The translations under genes were made by a program, and so were the position numbers. Positions 54,437-63,161 of a stretch of 64,000 nucleotides of DNA are shown here, piece by piece (position 1 is the stretch's first letter; the number at the start of each line of letters is the position of its first letter). Source of the stretch: Clostridium sp. chh4-2 (GTDB taxonomy: Bacteria > Bacillota > Clostridia > Lachnospirales > Lachnospiraceae); the NCBI RefSeq assembly GCF_002899675.1, contig NZ_PKUU01000014.1:1-64000 (forward strand), written 5' to 3'. The notes beneath the pieces were generated by a model that was given only the letters and a program-made list of their open reading frames with translations, ran no database searches and was not told where the DNA came from.

Positions 54437-56539
54437 ATGAAAAAGTTAAGATACATAAGGGGAGCTGCACTGGCGCTTGCTTTGTCGTTCAGTGCGAATA
54501 CGGTTCTGTGCTTAATTAAGCCCCCCATGGAGAGTTATGCCTATACTCCGCGAAGTGCCTCGGTCAATGCCTCCAACCTGAATGTGAGAAGCGGCCCGGG
54601 AACCTCGTATTCGGCAGTCGCCAAGTTATCAAAGGGTACGGCGGTTACCGTAATCGGCGAAAAGAATGCTTCCGACGGAGCATTATGGTATGAAATCCGT
54701 TTTTCAGCCAGTAATGGCGCGGAAACTACCGGTTATGTCCTCAACAGCTATGTGAAATTTCCGGTCACCTATCAGTCGGACAAGGATTTTGAAGCGTATT
54801 TGACGAATCAGGGGTTCCCGGAAAGCTATAAAACCGGGTTAAGACAGCTTCATGCCCAGTATCCCCAGTGGGTTTTTACAGCCCAGCACACCAATTTGGA
54901 GTGGGAAACTGTAATTCAGAATGAAGCGGTTGTGGGCAGAAACCTTGTACATAAAAACAGTATTTCATCGTGGAAATCCATTGCGGACGGCGCTTACAAC
55001 TGGGACAGCAGTTCCTGGCCGGGATTTGATACATCTTCCTGGGTGGCGGCGTCGGAAGGGATTATCCGTTATTATATGGATCCGAGAAATTTCTTGGACG
55101 AAACCTATGTTTTTCAGTTTTTATCCCAGAGCTATGACGCGTCTGCCCATACAAAAGAAGGACTGGAACTGATGGTTGCAGGAACCTTTTTATCAGGTAC
55201 CGCGGCGGGCGGATCGGGAAATTCGGGAAGTTCGGGCGGCACTTCCTATGGCCCGGGAGGTTCTTCCTCTTCAGGCAGCGGCGGATCGTCTTCAGGCAGC
55301 AGTTACGGGCCGGGCGTATCTCCCGGAACCTCTTCGGGAAGCTCCGGCGGTTCCTCACCCGGCTCTTCCTCCGGTTCATCCGGTAATGGCGGCGTCCGTT
55401 TTGAAGCGCCCACCAAGGGAAACAGTTCGGATATCAGCCTCGGGCCGCCTCAGGCGTCCATCAGCAGGAAATACGTGGATGTGGTAACCACCTCCATCGG
55501 CCCCGGAATGTCACCCGGCATGGGAAATTCGGACAGCGGTAATTCAAGCCCCGGCAGCCCCGGTGATAATTCGGGAACAGGAACTCCGCCTTCATCAGGC
55601 AGCAATTCCTATGTGGATATCATCATGAATGCAGGAGCCCAGTCTGGCGTTAACCCTTATGTTCTTGCGGCTATGATCATTCAGGAACAGGGAAAAGGCG
55701 GAACAAGCGATTCCATTTCAGGAAGATGTTCCGGTTATGAAGGATATTATAACTTCTTTAATATAGAAGCGTATGCGTCGGGAAGTATGACTCCGATACA
55801 GCGCGGATTGTGGTATGCATCCCAGTCCGGCAATTACGGACGGCCGTGGAACAGCCCGGAAGCGGCGATTTTAGGCGGCTCTTCCTATTATGGCAACAAC
55901 TATGTAAAAGTGGGACAGGATACCTTCTATTTGAAAAAGTTTAACGTACAGGGAAGTAACCTGTATAAACATCAGTATATGACAAACGTACAGGGAGCTG
56001 CTTCAGAAGCTGCATTATATGCGTCTGCATATAGTTCTGAGCTGAAAAAATCAGCTTTGGAATTTAAAATTCCTGTATTTAAAAATATGCCGGCGGAAGC
56101 AAGCCCGAGGCCGACTGCGGACGGAAGTCCGAATAACAAGCTGTCAGGCCTTGGAGTCAACGGATTCTCACTGACGCCGACCTTTAATAAGGATACAACA
56201 GAGTACGACCTGATTGTAGCGCCGTCCGTATCTCAGATTACGGTCAATGCGACAGCGATCCAGTCAGCGGCCAGCATCAGCGGTTCGGGTACAATTCAGC
56301 TTCAGGAAGGCAACAACGATATCAGGATTTCAGTAACGGCTGAAAACGGTACGGTGAGAGAATATGTAATCCGTGTGGTAAGACGAGACGGCGGACCTAC
56401 GGGTGACGGTTCCGTTAATACCGGAACTCCTGATCCAAGCGGCGGCCCCGGCGGATCTTCGGGACCGTCAGGTCCTGGAACCAGCACAGGCGGTACGCCT
56501 GGAGGCAGCGATGTGGTGATAATCAGTCCGGCCGGATAA
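54437..56539 (+). CDS. Secreted SH3b / endo-beta-N-acetylglucosaminidase with cadherin-like domain
   Basis: A 700-residue wall hydrolase. Signal peptide (to about residue 37); bacterial SH3 domain (ASNLNVRSGPGTSYSAVAKL); glucosaminidase domain, first half to LELMVAGTFLSG (about 251); then a ~140-residue Gly/Ser/Pro stretch; then the second half (SYVDIIMNAGAQSGVNPYVLAAMIIQEQG with catalytic Glu, FFNIEAYASG, GLWYASQSGNYGRPWNSPEAAILGG); a cadherin-like beta-sandwich (GVNGFSLTPTF, TTEYDLIVAP, EYVIRVVRR) and a Gly/Ser/Pro C terminus without LPxTG. AGGAG precedes the ATG at 54437. The low-complexity stretch splits the catalytic domain in a loop and contains a motif shared with the giant surface protein. 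The cohesin-like gene follows by 22 bases. Confidence 0.9.
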   Translation: MKKLRYIRGAALALALSFSANTVLCLIKPPMESYAYTPRSASVNASNLNVRSGPGTSYSAVAKLSKGTAVTVIGEKNASDGALWYEIRFSASNGAETTGYVLNSYVKFPVTYQSDKDFEAYLTNQGFPESYKTGLRQLHAQYPQWVFTAQHTNLEWETVIQNEAVVGRNLVHKNSISSWKSIADGAYNWDSSSWPGFDTSSWVAASEGIIRYYMDPRNFLDETYVFQFLSQSYDASAHTKEGLELMVAGTFLSGTAAGGSGNSGSSGGTSYGPGGSSSSGSGGSSSGSSYGPGVSPGTSSGSSGGSSPGSSSGSSGNGGVRFEAPTKGNSSDISLGPPQASISRKYVDVVTTSIGPGMSPGMGNSDSGNSSPGSPGDNSGTGTPPSSGSNSYVDIIMNAGAQSGVNPYVLAAMIIQEQGKGGTSDSISGRCSGYEGYYNFFNIEAYASGSMTPIQRGLWYASQSGNYGRPWNSPEAAILGGSSYYGNNYVKVGQDTFYLKKFNVQGSNLYKHQYMTNVQGAASEAALYASAYSSELKKSALEFKIPVFKNMPAEASPRPTADGSPNNKLSGLGVNGFSLTPTFNKDTTEYDLIVAPSVSQITVNATAIQSAASISGSGTIQLQEGNNDIRISVTAENGTVREYVIRVVRRDGGPTGDGSVNTGTPDPSGGPGGSSGPSGPGTSTGGTPGGSDVVIISPAG

Positions 56540-56561
56540 CAAAGGAAAAATAGGAGATATT

Positions 56562-58160
56562 ATGAACAGAAATGGATTAAAGCGGATAAAAGCCGCAGCA
56601 GTTCTGATTACAGTTCTGCTTATGATGAATATACAGATGCTGACCGCTTTTGCAGCGACGGCGCGGATTGCATTTTCAGATCCTACGGTGAAAGTGGGAG
56701 ATGAATTCAGCGTTACGATGAAGATAACAACCGGCGACGGAAAACTCGGCAAGGCGGATGTGATGCTCGCTTACGACTCCAGTATTCTGGAGTTTGTGAG
56801 CGGCACAGGGGCCAGCGGCGGTGCAGGTTCTATTAAAGTATCGGGAGCTTCAGACACCGCTAAACCGGCAGAGATGAGTTTTTCCCTGAAATTTAAGGCG
56901 ACACAGGCAGGGAAGGCGAATATAACGATCAGCGACCAGGAGATTTATGATCTGGACGGACAGGCGGTTACTGTGAATAAGCAGGGAAGTTCGGCGGTTA
57001 CGATTACGCCTCTCGCCAGCTATTCCAAGGACGCCTCTCTGGCATCCCTTCAGATATCACCAGGCACTCTGACACCGGCTTTTTCAGCTGATGTAGAAGA
57101 GTATACGGCCACAGTCGGTGTGGATGTGGATAAAATTATTGTCAGCGCACCGTCTTCGGATTCCAAGGCAAAAGTGGTGATCTCAGGCAATGATAACCTG
57201 AAAGTGGGCGAGAACAAGCTTGTCTGCAAGGTGACTGCGGAAGACGGGGAAACCGTAAAGAATTACACGATCACAGTAACTAAGACAGAGGAAGCGCAGC
57301 CTGCCGGACAGACCGGTACAGCCAATGCGGGCGGAATTAAGGTTGAGACTATTGCCAAAACAGTAACGATAGTACCTCTTGATGAAGGCGTAACCGTACC
57401 TGCCGGATTAGTTGAGAACTCCCTCACAATCAAAGGCGAAAAGGTTCAGGGATGGATCGCGGCCGGAGACGGACAGAATGAATACTGCGTAGTCTATGCG
57501 ATGAATGCGGACGGAGAAAAGAACTTCTACCGCTATGATATGAAGGAACGCACCATGCAACGCTACTTCGATTCAGCTGCCGGAAATCAGACACAGAGCG
57601 TGATCAGCCAGATTGAAGATTATAACCAGCTGGTACACGATTACGATATGCGGTTTATCATTATTATGGCACTGATTGCTGTCTGCGTCGTATTATTTAT
57701 CATTATTCTGGTTCTGCTGTTCAGAAAAGGCGGACATGATGAACCATATGACGATGAGGATTTCAGAGAAGATGATGAGGACGACCTTTTCAAAAAACGG
57801 ACAACGAAAGAGGAACGCTATCTGAGAGGGCTAGAGGCAGAAGAGGAAGATGGGTTTGAACATTCATCAAGTGTTCCTGCCCATAAGAGCCGCGGTCAGA
57901 AAAAGACGGCGTCTGCCGCCAAGCTGGCACAGGCTGAGACTGCAGCTTCATATCCGGATCGGATGGAGCCGGAAACAAAGGCAGCTCCGTCACCGAAAGC
58001 GGCTCCGGCAGCTAAAGCGGCACAACCGCCTAAGGCAGCGCCTGCCGCAAAACCGGCACCAACTGCTAAGGCGGCGGCAAAGAGCGCTCCGGTGAGAAAA
58101 TCGGTTCCTGAACCGGTTGTGGAGGACGATGATGATGATTTTGAAGTTCTGGACATCTAA
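56562..58160 (+). CDS. Membrane-anchored cohesin/cadherin-like surface protein
   Basis: A 532-residue protein. Signal peptide (AAAVLITVLLMMNIQMLTAFA); cohesin-like domain (about 32-150; VKVGDEFSVTMKI, DVMLAYDSSILEFVSG); cadherin-like beta-sandwich (about 155-245; DASLASLQISPGTLTPAFS, VEEYTATVGV, KNYTITVTK); an uncharacterised extracellular region; one membrane helix (FIIIMALIAVCVVLFIIIL) at about 365; and a cytoplasmic tail that is first acidic, then Ala/Pro/Lys repetitive (KAAPAAKAAQPPKAAP) and ends DDDDDFEVLDI. It shares the cadherin-like domain type with the preceding hydrolase, suggesting a functional pair at the envelope. A cohesin domain here implies a binding role, not necessarily a cellulosome. 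Confidence 0.85.
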   Translation: MNRNGLKRIKAAAVLITVLLMMNIQMLTAFAATARIAFSDPTVKVGDEFSVTMKITTGDGKLGKADVMLAYDSSILEFVSGTGASGGAGSIKVSGASDTAKPAEMSFSLKFKATQAGKANITISDQEIYDLDGQAVTVNKQGSSAVTITPLASYSKDASLASLQISPGTLTPAFSADVEEYTATVGVDVDKIIVSAPSSDSKAKVVISGNDNLKVGENKLVCKVTAEDGETVKNYTITVTKTEEAQPAGQTGTANAGGIKVETIAKTVTIVPLDEGVTVPAGLVENSLTIKGEKVQGWIAAGDGQNEYCVVYAMNADGEKNFYRYDMKERTMQRYFDSAAGNQTQSVISQIEDYNQLVHDYDMRFIIIMALIAVCVVLFIIILVLLFRKGGHDEPYDDEDFREDDEDDLFKKRTTKEERYLRGLEAEEEDGFEHSSSVPAHKSRGQKKTASAAKLAQAETAASYPDRMEPETKAAPSPKAAPAAKAAQPPKAAPAAKPAPTAKAAAKSAPVRKSVPEPVVEDDDDDFEVLDI

Positions 58161-58174
58161 ATAAATGCAATTAA

Positions 58175-58218
58175 CAAAAACGGATTTCAGAGCCTTGGGC
58201 CGCTGGATTCCGTTTTTG
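58175..58218 (+). terminator. Terminator of the glucosaminidase/cohesin-like operon
   Basis: CAAAAACGGA (58175-58184) pairs with TCCGTTTTTG (58209-58218), with partial inner pairing and a T-rich tail. Confidence 0.8.
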
Positions 58219-58253
58219 TTGGTTTGGACTAAGAAAAGAAGGAGGAAGTTTTT

Positions 58254-59399
58254 ATGCTTTGTATTAAAAATGGTTTGATTCATGACGCGGTAAAGGAAGA
58301 GCCTTTTCAGGCGGATCTATTTATTGACAGCGGAAAAATTGTGAGAATTGGTAATGGATTTGATCTTCCGGAGGGGACTGAGGTGCTGGATGCAGAGGGA
58401 CTTGAGATCTATCCGGGATTTGTGGAAGCCCACTGCCATCTGGGGCTGGATGGATATGGAATTGGTTTTGAAGGCCAGGATTATAATGAGATGAACGATA
58501 TTTTATCTCCGCAGCTTAGAGGAATCGACAGTTTTAATCCTATGGACCCTTCCGTAAAAATGGCGGCGGAAGCCGGTGTAACCTGCGTTGCGACAGGTCC
58601 GGGAAGTTCCAATGTGCTGGGCGGAACCTTTATCGCCGTAAAAACTGCCGGAAAACGTGTGGATGATATGATTATCAAGGACCCTGTGGCCATGAAGTGT
58701 GCGTTTGGTGAAAATCCTAAGCGCAGATATAAAGAAAAGAATAATTATGCGCGAATGTCCACCGCTTCCAAGCTGAGAGAGATGCTTTTAAAGGCCCAAG
58801 ATTATAAAGAACGCAAAGATGCGGCCGGTGATGACGTGTTAAAAAGGCCGGCCTATGACATGAAGCTGGAAGCTTTGATTCCGGTGCTTAACCGGGAGAT
58901 ACCTCTGAAGGCACATGCCCATCAGGCCAACGATATCTTTACGGCTATCAGGATTGCCAAAGAATTTGACGTAAAACTTACATTGGAACACTGCACGGAA
59001 GGCCATATGATCGTGGAAGAATTGGTGAAGGAAGATTATCCGATGGCGGTAGGCCCGTCCTTAACCCATGCGACCAAGTTTGAACTTCAGAATAAGTCCT
59101 TTACCACGCCTGGAGTTCTGGCATCTGCAGGCTGCCAAGTATCCATTATTACGGATTCCCCTGTGATTCCGCAGCAGTATCTGCCGCTCTGTGCAGGTCT
59201 TGCGGTAAAAGCGGGAATGGAACCGTTTGATGCGCTGAAAGCGATTACCATCAATGCGGCCAGACACATCGGCGTGGAGGACCGGGTGGGCTCCATCGAA
59301 TGCGGTAAGGATGCGGACCTGGTGATTACGGACGGTTCTCCTTTTGAAGTGGCAACGACCGTACACCATGTTTTCATCGATGGGGAGCGGATCAAATAA
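58254..59399 (+). CDS. Metal-dependent amidohydrolase (imidazolonepropionase-like)
   Basis: A 381-residue TIM-barrel hydrolase. Metal ligands are visible in VEAHCHLGLDG (His-x-His), KAHAHQANDI, LEHCTEGHMI and ITDSPVIPQQY (terminal Asp). The C-terminal GSIECGKDADLVITDGSPFE beta-sandwich is typical of the superfamily. GGAGGAAG precedes the ATG. The substrate is unknown; the group includes uncharacterised clostridial amidohydrolases near HutI. A MerR regulator follows by 17 bases and may sense a related compound. Confidence 0.9.
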   Translation: MLCIKNGLIHDAVKEEPFQADLFIDSGKIVRIGNGFDLPEGTEVLDAEGLEIYPGFVEAHCHLGLDGYGIGFEGQDYNEMNDILSPQLRGIDSFNPMDPSVKMAAEAGVTCVATGPGSSNVLGGTFIAVKTAGKRVDDMIIKDPVAMKCAFGENPKRRYKEKNNYARMSTASKLREMLLKAQDYKERKDAAGDDVLKRPAYDMKLEALIPVLNREIPLKAHAHQANDIFTAIRIAKEFDVKLTLEHCTEGHMIVEELVKEDYPMAVGPSLTHATKFELQNKSFTTPGVLASAGCQVSIITDSPVIPQQYLPLCAGLAVKAGMEPFDALKAITINAARHIGVEDRVGSIECGKDADLVITDGSPFEVATTVHHVFIDGERIK

Positions 59400-59416
59400 G
59401 AACCGGAGTTAGGGAA

Positions 59417-60223
59417 ATGGAGTATAGAATTGGAGTGGTTTCAAAACTGCTCGGGATATCGGCCGAGGGCTTGAGACTGTATGAACGAGAAGGGATTTTA
59501 AATTCCAGGCGGGAAGAAGGCGGCGGTTACCGCCTTTACGGCCATCTGGATATCACCGCATTGATGAGGGCCAGATCTTACCATAATTATGGTTTTTCCT
59601 TAAAGGAAACGGAGTATCTGATCAATTCCGACAATATGGAAGGCGTGCTGGGATGCTATCAGAAACGTTTGGAGGATTTGGAACGTGAGATCGCCGTAAA
59701 GCAGAGAATGCTGGAATATATGAAAGAAGTCAACGGCCTTTCCGAGCGCCTGGAAGGGGATTTGTGGTGCATCAGGAGGGAAAAACGGCCTGATATGTAC
59801 CGGTTTGAATTCATGGACGGAGACTGTTTAATCATAGAACCGGAGGAATACGGAGAATTTCAAAAATGGGTGAATCTGGCGCCATTTGCGTTTCCGGCAC
59901 AGAGAAATGAGTGGGAGGCAGTGTTAAGCGGAAAGGATCACAGCATTTCAGCCCTGGGGATCTTTGAAAAGGATGCGGAATTTTTCGGAATTGAGGAAAA
60001 TGAGAGAATTGTCAGATACCCTTCCTGTGACTGCCTGTACACAGTTGTGAAAATCGCGGGAGAAGAGGTCCAGGCTACGGAGTATCTGAAACATTTGAAG
60101 AAATATGTGGAGGAAAACAGGATTCAAGTTGCAGGAGATCCCATTGCCCGTACGTTTTTATCCATGAACAAGCGGGAAAATTATACCAGATACCGCCAAA
60201 TCTGGCTTCCGGTGGAAGGATAG
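59417..60223 (+). CDS. MerR-family regulator with C-terminal effector domain
   Basis: A 268-residue protein. The N-terminal winged HTH (YRIGVVSKLLGISAEGLRLYEREGIL, GGYRLY) is followed by a long dimerisation helix (about 80-115) and a C-terminal part of ~150 residues resembling GyrI-like small-molecule-binding domains (VVKIAGEEVQATEYLKHL). Such MerR proteins sense organic ligands and activate transporters or enzymes. It lies between an amidohydrolase and a chromate-type transporter pair. Confidence 0.88.
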   Translation: MEYRIGVVSKLLGISAEGLRLYEREGILNSRREEGGGYRLYGHLDITALMRARSYHNYGFSLKETEYLINSDNMEGVLGCYQKRLEDLEREIAVKQRMLEYMKEVNGLSERLEGDLWCIRREKRPDMYRFEFMDGDCLIIEPEEYGEFQKWVNLAPFAFPAQRNEWEAVLSGKDHSISALGIFEKDAEFFGIEENERIVRYPSCDCLYTVVKIAGEEVQATEYLKHLKKYVEENRIQVAGDPIARTFLSMNKRENYTRYRQIWLPVEG

Positions 60224-60230
60224 TGGCAGA

Positions 60231-60262
60231 AAACCCTTGACCTTACATAAGGTTGAGGGTTT
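60231..60262 (+). terminator. Hairpin between the MerR and chromate-transporter genes
   Basis: AAACCCT (60231-60237) pairs with AGGGTTT (60256-60262) and GACCTT pairs with AAGGTT inside, followed by a T/A-rich tract. It is very close to the next start and could attenuate read-through. Confidence 0.65.
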
Positions 60263-60284
60263 ATTATTATTCCGAGGTGATAAA

Positions 60285-60869
60285 GTGAAAAAAATGGAAT
60301 CTTCAGTTAAGAGGTCCGTAAAATTATTCGGGCAGTTTTTTAAATTAGGATGTTTTACCTTCGGAGGCGGCTGGAGCATTGTAGCACAGATGCAGAAACG
60401 GTATGTGGAAAAAGAAGGCCGTTTAACCAGTGAAGATCTGCTGGATATGACCAGCGTGGGAAGAAGCCTCCCGGGCACAATGATAGGAAATGTGGCATTT
60501 CTGTTCGGGTATCATGAGGCACGCGTCCTCGGCGGAATCGCATGTGTGATCGGAATGATCATGCCGCCAATGCTGGTTTTGACGGTGATCACTTATTTTT
60601 ACAGCCTGGTGATGGATCAGGTGTGGGTCATGAGCGCCATGACAGGCGTCAGGGCTGCTGTAGTGCCCATCATAGGGAGCGCTGTGCTGGGGCTTAGGAA
60701 AGGGGCATTTCGTTATCCTGTCTGCTACGGCCTGACATTGATAGGCTTCCTGCTGTATTTATTTGCCGGAATCAGTTGTGTGGCCCTTGTCGTAATCGGG
60801 ATGGCTGCCGGGATTGTAATCTGCGAAGTCTATGAGAGAAAGGAAGTGTCCAAAGATGGTATTGCTTGA
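60285..60869 (+). CDS. Chromate transporter family, half-size protein 1
   Basis: A 194-residue membrane protein with the ChrA half-domain signature FFKLGCFTFGGGWSIVAQM and later SVGRSLPGTMIGNVAFLFGY. Start is GTG at 60285 with GAGGTGAT five bases upstream; a longer frame from 60237 would begin inside the hairpin. It overlaps the second half gene by 14 bases, so the two act as a heterodimeric pair equal to one long ChrA. The transported anion may be chromate/sulfate-like or something else. Confidence 0.88.
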   Translation: MKKMESSVKRSVKLFGQFFKLGCFTFGGGWSIVAQMQKRYVEKEGRLTSEDLLDMTSVGRSLPGTMIGNVAFLFGYHEARVLGGIACVIGMIMPPMLVLTVITYFYSLVMDQVWVMSAMTGVRAAVVPIIGSAVLGLRKGAFRYPVCYGLTLIGFLLYLFAGISCVALVVIGMAAGIVICEVYERKEVSKDGIA

Positions 60870-61383
60870 GCTGTTCTGGAGCTTTCTTAAAATAGGGTTT
60901 ACCAGTTTTGGCGGGCTTTCCATGATTCCATTGATCTCAAGCGAGATGGTATCCCACGGATGGATGAATGCCGGAGAGGTATCGGATATTGTGGCAATAG
61001 CCGAGATGACGCCCGGGCCGTTAGGCCTTAACTGCGCCACCTTTGCAGGAATCAAAACGGCCGGAATCGCCGGAGCCGTCGCCGCAAATTTGGGAGTTCT
61101 GATGCCCACGTTTACGGTGTGTTTATTCGCCGCCGCCTGTTTTGAACGGTTTAAAAACGGCCGGAGGATGGGGCAGATCATGGTTGGAGTGCGGCCGGTC
61201 TGCATCGGTCTGATCTTAGCGGTGATGGTTTCCCTGTCCATGACCAATTATTATATTGATTCGGCAGTGAACTATGTGGCGGTTGGTATCGGGGTGTTGG
61301 ATTTATTTTTATTGGTGAAATGTAAGGTGAGCATACCAAAAGTTTTGTTAGTTAGTGCACTTTTAGGAGTTATTTTGATATAA
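60856..61383 (+). CDS. Chromate transporter family, half-size protein 2
   Basis: A 175-residue membrane protein homologous to the preceding one (FWSFLKIGFTSFGGLSMIPL; AEMTPGPLGLNCATFAG). The ATG at 60856 lies inside the end of the first gene with GAAAGGAAGTG upstream, so the frame from 60832 is not needed. Paired short ChrA proteins are common in Firmicutes. Confidence 0.88.
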   Translation: MVLLELFWSFLKIGFTSFGGLSMIPLISSEMVSHGWMNAGEVSDIVAIAEMTPGPLGLNCATFAGIKTAGIAGAVAANLGVLMPTFTVCLFAAACFERFKNGRRMGQIMVGVRPVCIGLILAVMVSLSMTNYYIDSAVNYVAVGIGVLDLFLLVKCKVSIPKVLLVSALLGVILI

Positions 61384-61663
61384 ATTATTACGATTCACAG
61401 CCCCGGTGGTCTCTGCCGTCCGTGCCGGGTTTGTAAATAGTAACTATAAATTCAGTGATTCGGTTATCCAAAACCGCAATATATTTCGAAAAAAGCATGT
61501 TCTGAGCAATATTGAGCAACATGCTTTTTTCTTTTTATGTTACAATAAAAAACGTAAGAGAAGTGCATATATTACAAAAAACTCGAGTTTAATGTTGTAC
61601 AATATGTGTGTAATTTATAAAATTACCTGTAAATTACGATTCCAAAATCAAGGAGAAATAGTT
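61384..61663. other. Intergenic region before the TRAP operon
   Basis: Apart from the strong terminator at 61489-61530 there is an AT-rich promoter region with TACAAT near 61597 and a palindrome GTAATTT-ATA-AAATTAC (about 61609-61625) followed by a further TAAATTAC half. No gene is visible. Confidence 0.55.
61489..61530. terminator. Strong bidirectional terminator
   Basis: AAAAAAGCATGTT (61489-61501) and AACATGCTTTTTT (61518-61530) form a perfect 13-bp stem with a 16-base loop. Confidence 0.9.
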
Positions 61664-62710
61664 ATGAAGAATGTCAAAAAAACGCTTGGAATTGTCGTGA
61701 CGGTGGCAGCCATAGCAGTAGCGGGATCGATATTTGTATCCGTGTCAGGAGTAACGAGAAGTGATAAAATTCAGCTGAAAATGTCTCATAACCAGTCGAA
61801 GGATTCTGAAATTGCAGATTGTATTGCAAAAGTAGCCGAGTTTGCAGCAGAAGACCCTTCCATGAACCTGGAAGTGGATATCTATGCAAGCGGTGTGCTG
61901 GGAACCGAGCAGTCCGCAGTGGAGATGGTAAAAGCGGGGGTGCTGGATATGGCAAAAGTCAGTTCCAGTATGATCGGACAGTTTAACGACTGCTATTCCA
62001 TATTCTCCCTTCCTTATCTGTTCACCAGCGAGGAACATTATTATGAAGCGATGGAAAAAAGCGAAAAAGTAAAAGAATTATTTAAAATGAACGAAGAAGA
62101 CGGATTTTTGGTAATCGGTTATTATGCCAACGGTTCCAGAAATATTTACTTAAAAGAAGATGTGAAAGCGGATAATCCTTCCGTGTTAAAGGGAAAGAAG
62201 ATCCGTTCCATGACGAGCAGCACATCCATGAGAATGCTGGAACTGATGGGGGCATCTCCCACACCGATGGCGGCCAGCGAGACTTATACGGCCCTTCAGC
62301 AGGGAATTGTAGACGGTGCGGAAAATACGGAATTGGCCCTCACTGTGGATAAACATGCAGAGGTGGCGAAATCCTATACATACACCGAGCACCAGTATAC
62401 GCCTGACGTATATATTATCAGCACAAAGACCTGGAATAAGCTGTCAAAAGAGCAGCAGGAATTTTTGGTGGAATGTCTGAACCGGAGCAATGAAAATTTC
62501 AAAAGCTTATACAGAAATATGATGGAAGAAGCGATTGAAGAAGCGAAGGGAATGGGAATGAACATCTACTACGATATCGATAAGACCGCATTTATCGAAG
62601 CCGTACAGCCTCTTCACCAGGAATATACACAAAAGGGAGAGTTTTACAAAGAACTGTATGATGATATTCAGAAATATGCAGGGGAGGACAGCCATGAAGA
62701 CAGTAAATAA
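61664..62710 (+). CDS. dctP: TRAP transporter substrate-binding protein (DctP family)
   Basis: A 348-residue extracytoplasmic receptor for a carboxylate such as a sugar acid or dicarboxylate. A signal or anchor segment (LGIVVTVAAIAVAGSIFVSVSG) is followed by the DctP fold, with KGKKIRSMTSSTSMRMLELMGASPTPM and the conserved arginine region, and GIVDGAENTE. AAGGAGAAATAG precedes the ATG at 61664. It overlaps the small permease gene by 17 bases. Confidence 0.93.
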   Translation: MKNVKKTLGIVVTVAAIAVAGSIFVSVSGVTRSDKIQLKMSHNQSKDSEIADCIAKVAEFAAEDPSMNLEVDIYASGVLGTEQSAVEMVKAGVLDMAKVSSSMIGQFNDCYSIFSLPYLFTSEEHYYEAMEKSEKVKELFKMNEEDGFLVIGYYANGSRNIYLKEDVKADNPSVLKGKKIRSMTSSTSMRMLELMGASPTPMAASETYTALQQGIVDGAENTELALTVDKHAEVAKSYTYTEHQYTPDVYIISTKTWNKLSKEQQEFLVECLNRSNENFKSLYRNMMEEAIEEAKGMGMNIYYDIDKTAFIEAVQPLHQEYTQKGEFYKELYDDIQKYAGEDSHEDSK

Positions 62711-63161
62711 AATATTAGGATATGCCATTGCCGCTTTGGTGGGAATTATGGTGCTTGGCTGCTGCTGGCAGGTCATCACCCGTTTTATTCTGAACAGCCC
62801 GAGTAAATATTCAGAAGAATTTTTAAGATACGCCCTGATTTGGATGACGATGCTGGGAGTTCCTTATGCTTATGGACAGGAACGCCATATCTCCATCAAC
62901 ATCATAACAAAGGGATTTACACAGAAAGGTTCCATATTCACCAAGATTGTGATTGAAATCATCGTCATCCTCTTATGCCTTACCGTATTTATCGCAGGAG
63001 GAATTATGGTAACAGTCAATTCCATGGGACAGATTTCACCGGCCCTTCAGATGCCTATGCCTCTTTATTATGTAGGGCTTCCGATCTGCGGGTTCCTGAC
63101 TCTGATCTACAGTGCAAACCGCATGATTGGATTTATTAAGAAATTAAAGGAGGTAGAATAA
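62694..63161 (+). CDS. dctQ: TRAP transporter small permease (DctQ family)
   Basis: A 155-residue protein with four membrane helices that bridges receptor and large permease. Typical segments are VITRFILNSPSKYSEEFLRYALIWMTMLG and the GQERHISI motif. Its ATG lies within the end of dctP, with GGGGAGGACAG upstream. Confidence 0.92.
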   Translation: MKTVNKILGYAIAALVGIMVLGCCWQVITRFILNSPSKYSEEFLRYALIWMTMLGVPYAYGQERHISINIITKGFTQKGSIFTKIVIEIIVILLCLTVFIAGGIMVTVNSMGQISPALQMPMPLYYVGLPICGFLTLIYSANRMIGFIKKLKEVE

